From contig NC_081414.1 of assembly GCF_030272615.1 (NCBI RefSeq), forward strand, positions 333,359,427 to 333,423,426: DNA of 64,000 bases, written 5' to 3'. The stretch is from Cryptomeria japonica. Lineage: Eukaryota; Streptophyta; Pinopsida; Cupressales; Cupressaceae. Shown one piece after another: positions 56,688-64,000 of this stretch. The notes beneath the pieces were generated by a model, which worked only from the letters and a program-made list of their open reading frames with translations, had not been told where the DNA came from and made no database searches. Every line of letters starts with the position of its first letter. Position 1 is the stretch's first letter. Made by a program: the position numbers and the translations under genes.

Positions 56688-58527
56688 ATGCTCAAATCAA
56701 GAGCAATGGAAAAGGGGAAAAGGCCAAATCCCACCATCTTTGAAATTCTTGCGATGGATGACAAAGTGCTGCACGAATTTTGGGATCATTACAAGGAAAG
56801 CATTTCTCATGCTGTTAAAATTAATAAAAGCATAGAAGATGACCATGCATCCACTCTTTTATGGATGAGTCTTTGTGCAAGGTTTCATAGGCTGAAAGAG
56901 TTGGAAGAAATGATGCATCAGTTGCAAGTTGACAGGAAAAGAATATTGCAGCTTAAGGAACAATTGAGAGTTGATGAAGATGAAGCTCCAGCTGCTCCAG
57001 AATTTTTTTATTCACAAGATTTTTCAGTTTTGAGTGAGCAAGAGATTGAGCTAAGAAAACAACTCAGAAAGAAACCTACAACTAAAGATTTGAATGACGA
57101 AAGTGATCATATGCTACAATATCTTTGGAATGCATTCAAGGGAAGCATTTCTGAGGCAGAGAAGAATAATCTAGGTCCCTCTAAAGATCATAAATCTTCC
57201 TTGTTGCTGAAATGTGTGCATCAGAGGTATTATAACCTCAAGAATCATAAAGAAGAAACTCAGGCTACTGCTGAAAGAGAAAAGAAAAAATCAAAAAATA
57301 AAGAACCAGTATCATATATCTTCTCGAGTCTAAGTGAAGGAGATCTTGAGCCAACATTAGTCAAGCCATTAGAGGCTTGGGATCACAATCAATGAATAAG
57401 AAATTTGTGTCAAGCTGAGACTGAGGAGTCTAAATCTTTTTCAGCATGCAAGAATGAGAAATTACTCATTTCTCTTGAAGAAGAAATGTCATCAAATGAA
57501 CAAAAAAAGGATATGTCTGCATGTGAAGGTGGTGTAAATTTATTTTCCTCCACATATTTTCTCAATGAATATTTCATTCTCGCAAAGGAAAAAGATGTAG
57601 TTCCCATAAAGTTTGATCCCATGCTTGTAGAAAGTGATTTTGAGAAACCACAATCACTAATTGTGCATTCAGAGATTGAGCATGAAATCATTTTGCAAAA
57701 AGAATCTCTTGTTTTTTATGATCCTCCTACATGTCCAAAAGAGGAAGAGATTTTTGATGGTATTGGAAAGAATGGTACAACAATAGCTAATATGGAGGAG
57801 CAATTAAAAAAATTTAGAAGAGAAAATCACTTGGAGAGAGACTAATTCATTATACTTTCCGGTTGAATATAATGAAGATTCTAAAGTTAGAGACAATCCT
57901 CTCTTTGAGTTTTCTGATTCTGAATTAATTGTTGAAGATAAATGCTTTTTTCATGATAAAAACATTTTAGAAAAATATTGCTTTAAGACTGATTTTAGAT
58001 TTAATATTCTTTTTGAAATAACTTGGTGTAAGGAAGAAAAACAAGATCATATTGGCATTACATCTAACTCCTTAGAAGAGAAACTTTTGAGTCATTTTTC
58101 ATCATCTATCGGACAAGAAGATCTCAGCATGGAAGATCTGGGTATTACTTCATTCTATACTTTTTCTTTCAATAAGAAGTCTGTGGATTTAATAGTCAAG
58201 AATGATGGAATTATTTCTACTAACTTGGATCCTACGCTTGGTGGAGTTTCTTTTTATCCCAAACTGGGTTTGAATGCTGAAAATCCATTAAAGAATAATT
58301 ATTTTGCTCATGAGAATTATAAAGATGATGTAGCCTTATCTCTGAAAATTTTTGAGCACTTTTTTCAGCCAGGATTAGAAAATTGCTTGAGTGACACTAT
58401 GCATAGGGCTTTGCAAGATTTAGAACTTCATGATGAAAAGTGGCTTTTTGGGTATGAATTCCTAATCACAAAGTTCTTGCATGCTATTAGTTTGATGTTC
58501 AGTGGTGAAGAAGTCACCAGCACATAG
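56688..58527 (+). pseudogene. Single ORF of H, unrecognised
   Basis: Starts MLKSRAMEKGKRPNPTIFE at 56688. One frame to 57845 with a TGA at 57393-57395, then a frame change and continuation to TAG at 58525-58527: about 610 codons in all. The first 220 codons contain two tandem copies of one module: DDKVLHEFWDHYKESISHA and SDHMLQYLWNAFKGSISEA, each followed by K.N...DH.S.LL and R(F/Y)..LK. The rest is acidic and F/S-rich without known motifs. It occupies the gag position, so a particle-related role is possible, but there is no zinc knuckle. Function unknown. Confidence 0.65.
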
Positions 58528-58917
58528 TGGTTGTGGGTTACTTCATTTGAGTAAAACCCCTTATTTTGGAAAGGCTTATACTTCTCCACATCAGTTAATG
58601 GTTATGTGTACCTTTTTCTTGCCTTTTTCTTCTTATGGTGGGATTTTCCTACCTGTATACATCTCTGAGAATAAGTTTCAGCTTCGCAAGTATTTTTGTT
58701 GTGTGTAGGATAACTTCTTTGGTGTTGGCTTTGGCTACTAGTTTTTGTGGTGCTAGTAGTTTAGTTGTTTTGTCTTGATGGTTTGCTCTGCTCTCCTCCA
58801 TCCTCTCTGCAAGCAGCTCCCATTGTTTATTCTTGACCCTGTTATTTCCCAATGGCTTATGGCACTGTTCCTAATCAGAGATTCTGAAAGTTCTCCACTT
58901 TTTGCATGAAAAAGCAG
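58528..58917 (+). other. Non-coding 3' region of H
   Basis: T-rich sequence after the ORF with no polypurine tract and no coding similarity. It leads to the tRNA-end-like sequence. Confidence 0.6.
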
Positions 58918-58933
58918 TCCCCAATAAGAGCCA
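58918..58933 (+). other. tRNA-3'-end-like sequence abutting the H 3' LTR
   Basis: TCCCCAATAAGAGCCA ends in CCA one base before the LTR (58935). It resembles TCCCCAACAGAGTCGCCA, the complement of this element's primer site. The base after CCCCA is A here and G in G1, as in each element's own primer site. Confidence 0.65.
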
Positions 58934-58934
58934 A

Positions 58935-60303
58935 TGTTACCCCTATATTTTTATTCATGCCTAAAGTCTCATAATCAGCTAAAAATCAGATATTGTTAAT
59001 ATTTTAATGCTGAAGTTTTTGTGGCTAAAGTCCATGTCAGCTGAGAGATTTTAATTATTTTATTTTTAGCTTACCCATATACACAAACAATTAAAACTCA
59101 AGTTTTATGTCTCCTATGCAAGAATGATTTATGGGTTATGCTCTATTAGGCCCATTTATTCTACAGTTAAAATTTCATAAAAAACGGAGCTCTTAGTAAA
59201 AAGTTATGCAAGTTTTTCTATGGCAGCCCAAAAGAACAACTGTCATTGAACTTGAACCTTGAACCTTTTCAAAGTTCAAAGTTCGGGTTCAAGTTTGAAT
59301 TTAACTGGAGCAGGCTTTGTAATTTTCAGTCATTGAACTTGAACCATTTTGGTTCAAGCCCGCAGGTTCAAAAACTTCAAAGTTCAAATTTTGGGCTTTG
59401 TGATTTTCAGTTATTAAACTTGAACTATTGAACCTCGCAGGTTCAAGGTTCAAGGTTCATAGTTCACTAGGTTCAAACAGTTCAATCAGGTATGAAGATG
59501 CAGGTTTAGCAGTCCAGTTCAAAAGTGTGGCAGTGCATTTTAGATTTTGTATCAAAAATTTCAACCAGATTCAAAAAAGGTTCAGGTTGGTTCAATGGTT
59601 CAAGAAGGTTCAACTATTTTTAGAACTTCAATAAATTTTAATGATCAATGTTTTGAAGGCATAGGTTCAATCTCAGAGTTTCAAAGTTGTAAACTCAGCC
59701 TCTCAGTTCATAGGCTTTCAAAAGGACCAAAAGATTGGGCCTGACTTGAAATTCTCAAACTCCAAACATCAGTGACTCCCTGCATTCGCAAGATACATTG
59801 AGAATGAAATCGTTTGTAGTTTCCAAGTAACTTGTTCTCTCATTAGATTTGGTTGGTGACTTACTGTTTACTACCATTGGTTGTGTGCTGCCTATGAGAG
59901 AAGTTACCGTCGAACTCATGAAGGATAAGATTGTGGATGTTTTCCAAATTTGCATGGAAATAGTTGCTTCCCTATATGTCAACCATTTAAGGGTGTAGGA
60001 ATATGAACTGTGTTTTCTTTTTCCCGCATTCACTTTATTTAGTATTCAGTCATCTTCACATTTACTTCGTGGTTATGAGTAGGTGTTAGTGCCTTTAGTT
60101 GCTTTCCAATTAAAAGCAAATGTGTGGTTTAAAACCAATTAATTTATTGAATATCTGACCGGGGAGTTGTACCATGTAAAATTCAGAGGAAGATTATCAA
60201 TCTCATGATAATCGATCCAACTGTTAGTGCTTTTGTTTTTCATTCTGGGCATTGGGAGTTAATTTGCATATTCATTGTTGAAGGACAAATCTATTTACTA
60301 ACA
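58935..60303 (+). repeat. 3' LTR of H, internally deleted
   Basis: 1369 bp. It matches the 5' LTR from its start to about 55274 and again from about 56263 to its end; the join is near 59988. Ends CTATTTACTAACA, followed by the target duplicate CATAT. Confidence 0.88.
59243..59612. repeat. GTTCAA/TTGAAC word array in H 3' LTR
   Basis: Counterpart of 54523-54900 with the same order of words. It lacks a short segment near 59300 that contains extra GTTCGAA words. Confidence 0.88.
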
Positions 60304-60497
60304 CATATCAATGATGGGTTAGGGTTTTTCTCAGAGGTTAAAAGGTTCAATTCACTTCATTTATGATCACTTTGGATACAGAGCGATTCTAAGGTGATTC
60401 AATGTGATTGATATCATCTTGAGTGATTTCACCAATGATCAGAAGAGTTATTTAGTTTTCTCACCAGCAACTATTTCATAGGTATTTATCTTTCATC
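60304..60497 (+). promoter_or_regulatory. ORF1-ORF2 spacer of F, right part, with telo-box
   Basis: TTAGGGTTT at 60319-60327 lies about 170 bp before the ORF2 ATG. It matches E (inverse of 49395-49403) and is comparable to B. Candidate internal promoter or leader; inference only. Confidence 0.4.
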
Positions 60498-63400
60498 ATG
60501 GAAGCAGGATCATCCTTTGTACCAACTTTTATTGCAAATCCTACTGTTGTTGAGGCCAATTTTTAAATGATGCCCACACATTGCCACTTTGGATGATTTA
60601 GTTGGTGCTTTTTCTCATGTCCCAGAAGGAGCTGTATATGTTGAAGATGTCAGAGGTTACATTCACTATCATATTGAGGATTTGGGAACCAGGGATATTA
60701 AGAGAATGTACATGAGTGAGTTAATGGGAGATTTTGGAAAGATCAAGCCCAAGTATCAACACATTGAGGATCTAGGGTTTACCAACATTCTGGATATTCC
60801 AAAATTTGAAGATGAGATTGTCAGGTATGTTCTAAGCAGAGTGCATTGAGAATTTATCTAGTTGGACAAACCGTATAAGATCTCGAAGGAGGCCATCAAG
60901 GCAATCACTGATTTACCATAAGTTGGACAGTGTCCAAAGAATAGGGTTTCTAATGATCAGGTCAACAAGATCACCAATGCAACATCGGACAAGCAATCGA
61001 TGAGGGTTAGTACTATCACCAATAGAGATATTAGATTCAGAAGCATGGCCATTGGTTACAAGGTAACTTAGTCAAACCGTCTGAATTCTATTTCTAGCTC
61101 CCGCATTTATGCAGCACATAAGATAATGAGAGAAAATGAGAAGTTAGATCTTTGTGGATGGATGTTGGATGAATTATTAATTAACCTAGGGAAGATCAAA
61201 GGAGAGAAGAAGGGAACATTTTAGTATGGTAACCTTATTGTCTTTTTGATGCTATTTTTTATTAATGAAACTCCTATTTTTGGGAAGAGACAATGGGCAT
61301 TTGATATCCTAATAGGAAGACAACTGAAACAATCTATTGCTACATTGGGTAGTCAGTGAGAAGACAAAGTGTGGGGTTACTTTAAGGCATTCCAGAAGGC
61401 TATGAATTCTAAGGAGAGGGTTACAAAGCACATTTTTGAGAAGCACTCAACCGAGATATGCTTCATGGTTAAGAAAGATGAAAATTTGATGGAGGTAGTC
61501 ACGCCCCAGAAGATTTCAATTGAAGAAATGGGTTATGAGGTTGATGCATAGATTTTGGATGCTTATGCAAAGTTGCTAATTGATCCACCTATTGATGAAA
61601 TTGAGAAAACCTTTGGTACTGCTATGCAAAAGAAATAAGAGGTTGAAATTGAGTTTAACTAGAAGAAGAGGGAGAAGCAGCAGGGCAAGGCAAGCAAGTT
61701 TGTGGAACAGGTATCGCAAGACATCAAGACATTAATTGATGCTATTCCAAAAAAAGGAAGGAAGAGAAAAGAACCAGAAATTCCTATTGAGCCTATTCCA
61801 TCAGAATCTAGATCTGATGATGACACACCCTTAGCATTCAAGAGGGTAAAAGTGAAGAGACTAAGGTGGAAGCAAAGAAGCAACCGGTTAGGAAGGTTAC
61901 AATCAGGGTACCGACACATAAGAGAGCTCCTAAAGAAACACCTTCTGCCCCATCTAGTACTGGAAGAAGAAAGAAGAAGGATGGCACTGATTTGGCACTT
62001 GTATCTGGTAATGCAACTATTATTCCACCCAAGACTTGTCCAAAATTGGTTGATGAAATAACTACGGATGGTTTGTTGAAGAATGTACAATTTTATTATG
62101 AGAATTTGGATGATGATGACTAGAGAGAGGTTGAGGAAGCAGTTTTACTACATTTGGATATCTATAAGAAAGCTTTGTTAGAAATTGAAAATCAAATACC
62201 AACACAATTATATGACAAATTAGATGTTAGAAGATTATCAGCAATGGAGGAGGACAGACATATAAAGATTCAAGAGTTGTTATCTATTTGTACATAGGAC
62301 ACTTGAGGTTGCAGACATGAAGATTTTTCACATCAAGCACATAATAGTAAGTCTTATGTTAGGTATGGTTAATAAGATAGTCATTGAGACCCACAAGGCA
62401 TGGGTTCAATTCTTTGCAACAAACCCTAGTTTTTATACTTCACTGAAAGCTAAAATTGTCACTGCAGACATCCTAGTTGAAGGGAAAGGTAAAGGTATAA
62501 TGGGTTCAATTTTTAAGGATATTAAGATATTGGATATAGAGCCCCCAGTAGAATCTAATGTATAGAACACAAAGACAATACTGATAAATGTAGATATACC
62601 GGCTGATTCAAAGAGTGTAAAGGTTGCAAGTGTACATGTTACTAATGTTGAGGACAATAGTCCTCTGGATCAGAATATATAGGTTGAGGACACAGTTCCT
62701 AAGGAGGAACCGGTAGTTACTGATACTACACCAAGTGGTGAAGCCACTGGTGCAAGAGAGGAAGTTATAAAATTTAAACCATCAGAGGAGAAGAAAGAGG
62801 AATCCAGCAAGGAAGTGATAGTGAGTGCATCATTGTTGTCAATTGACACCTCACATGTTGAATAGAAAAGCATAATGAAGATGAGTTCTATTGAGCTCAT
62901 GATGATGGTTGTACATAAGATGATGAAGGAAGGATCTATATATATGGATAAAGGAGTTATTAATTAGTTTATCTGAGTTTTGCATAGACTTGTCCCAGAG
63001 TGCAAATTTGACAAAGGAGCAAGCCCATCCAACAAGCTTAAAATAATAACAAAGCACATTTCAAAGGACTTTCAATCTTTACAACAGATATCAAACTGCC
63101 AGGCACTAGAGAGGTTTACATAGGCTAAGAGAGTAACATTTGATCACATGATTGAGTCAAAGAGTCTAAAGGAGATTAATGATAAGGTGAAGTTGATTGA
63201 TAATGTATTGAGGAAGTGTACTAATATTTACAGAGTATTTTGTAACACAAGTTTACCTACTGCAGAGATAGACAAAGGGATCAAGGATATTCAAGAGAAG
63301 ATTGTAGGTATATTCAATTCTTTTGATGGTTCACATTCTTTGACTATATCTATTGATGGTTAGATTTTGGTATTGGAAGCCCAAGCTTTAGCTCTTGAGA

Positions 63401-63542
63401 GGGAAAAAGATAAACTTATAAGAAGAGCCAGAGGTCTTAGAGGATTGGTGAGTCCCCGGTTGGATTCATTAAGTGTACATAAGAAGGAGTGTATAGATCT
63501 GGTTGGTAAGCCCACACCAGTAGAACTTAATAAGAAAGAGTC
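60498..63542 (+). pseudogene. ORF2 of element F, unrecognised protein of about 1000 codons
   Basis: ATG at 60498 (MEAGSSFVPTFIANPTVVEA). Clear pieces: VPEGAVYVEDVRGYIHYHIE, GFTNILDIPKFEDEIVRYVL, SKEAIKAITDLP, LDLCGWMLDELLINLGKIKG, NLIVFLMLFF, EEMGYEVDA, LLKNVQFYYENLDDDD, MLGMVNKIVIETHKAW, and the C-terminal RGLRGLVSPRLDSLSVHKKE. More than fifteen stops and several frame changes break it. It is cut by I after 63542, where E continues for about 50 codons. Same layout as E, and as B apart from the K/E run. Function unknown. Confidence 0.7.
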
Positions 63543-64000
63543 TGTTGGTATTTTGGTATGGTTTTGTCATTGATGTCAACACCTACTGAAACACTAGCAC
63601 TTTGGAGATCCAACAACATTCACTAGCAAGCAAGTAACTATTGCACAGTTACTGGTATATGGTTCACTGGTAGGATATAATGTTCACCAGTACCTGGAAT
63701 GATATGGAAGACACTTGATAATGTCGAAGACATTGTGTGGACACTTTGTTTTGAATAATTGATCATTGGTATATTCATATTTGCATATTTTCTTTTACCG
63801 ACAAATAGGTCCAGGGTTATCTAGGGTTACACTGGTAGATTTATCTTTTCCAGATCAGCATGACATGCTATGGAGATGATTTATTATTGTTGTAAATGCA
63901 TTAAGCTGACATGTTTAATCAGTTATTGCATCGGATATTATATTGTATGTAAAATGTTTTTATTGTAATATCTTGTAGAGTTGACCTACTAAAATTGGTC
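63543..64000 (+). mobile_element. Element I: start of an LTR inserted in F ORF2, cut by window end
   Basis: The F ORF2 similarity to E ends exactly at AAGAGTC (63536-63542). The next sequence starts TGTTGGTATTTTGG and has the TTGTCATTGATGTCAAC motif near its start, found at the same place in the A, D and E LTRs. So a copia-type LTR in plus orientation begins here. The candidate target duplicate is GAGTC (63538-63542). The remainder is outside the window. Confidence 0.65.

Larger units (their letters stand above)
54215..60303 (+). mobile_element. Element H: non-autonomous Tat-like LTR retrotransposon in F
   Basis: LTRs 54215-56577 and 58935-60303 (the latter with an internal deletion of about 1 kb); exact target duplication CATAT (54210-54214 and 60304-60308). 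Interior is only 2.36 kb: primer site of the G1 type, a second primer-like motif, one ORF of about 610 codons with no pol motif, and the tRNA-end-like sequence before the 3' LTR. Probably moved by a G1-like element. Confidence 0.9.
51957..63542 (+). mobile_element. Element F: non-autonomous two-ORF LTR retrotransposon, interrupted by H and I
   Basis: 5' LTR (51957-52873) is of the same family as E but in the opposite orientation. Primer site, ORF1 (52942-54063), H inserted at 54215-60303, spacer, ORF2 (60498-63542). ORF2 is then cut by a new LTR (I) at 63543. The 3' LTR lies beyond the window, so its target duplication (AAATA before 51957) cannot be checked. No pol domain. Confidence 0.85.

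Overview
The window reads as nuclear DNA of a seed plant with a large, repeat-rich genome; a gymnosperm would fit, but nothing here proves it. I found no host protein gene, rRNA, tRNA, CRISPR array or bacterial-type operon. Almost everything from 4.6 kb to the right edge is a stack of nested LTR retrotransposons. I name them A, B, C, D, G1, E, F, H and I for this annotation only.

Layout. 1-4641 is AT-rich intergenic DNA with one diverged direct repeat. A (4642 to about 15265, plus strand) is the 5' part of a Ty1/copia element; its gag is split by B (6360-14166, minus strand). 15266-16080 is an unassigned AT-rich, promoter-like piece. C (about 16081-20743, minus) is a 3'-truncated copia element with gag, protease, integrase and half of RT. 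20744-22962 is unassigned. D (from 22963, minus) is the 3' part of a copia element of the same family as A. It is split in turn by G1 (25101-44947, plus, Ty3/gypsy Tat-like with 6.3-kb LTRs), E (45150-51663, minus) and F (from 51957, plus). F is itself split by H (54215-60303, plus) and by the start of I (from 63543). Target-site duplications support B (ATACT, one mismatch), G1 (5 bp, one mismatch on each side), E (CAATC, exact) and H (CATAT, exact).

How the parts relate. Two autonomous/non-autonomous partnerships are suggested. First, copia D shares its initiator-Met-tRNA-type primer site, its polypurine tract with the sequence upstream of it, and a U5 hairpin with B and E (F shares what can be seen). 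B, E and F carry no protease, integrase or RT. They carry a coiled-coil, four-zinc-knuckle ORF1 and a large unrecognised ORF2 of roughly 1000 codons. Second, gypsy G1 encodes gag-pol and shares with the pol-less H an unusual primer site, a second copy of that site, and a tRNA-3'-end-like sequence exactly at the 3' LTR boundary, where a polypurine tract is expected.

Most interesting points: (1) the tRNA-end-like sequence abutting the 3' LTR of G1 and H, which could let a tRNA prime plus-strand synthesis; (2) an ORF of about 1.2 thousand codons inside the G1 LTR, present in both LTRs; (3) a similar domain in that LTR ORF and in ORF2 of B, E and F; (4) a covarying U5 stem-loop with a C-rich loop in five LTR families; (5) an RNase H placed before RT in G1 pol; (6) matching flanks suggesting that A and D are two halves of one element separated by an inversion. 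All reading frames are decayed by stops or frameshifts. Family names and domain calls are from reading the sequence, not from searches.
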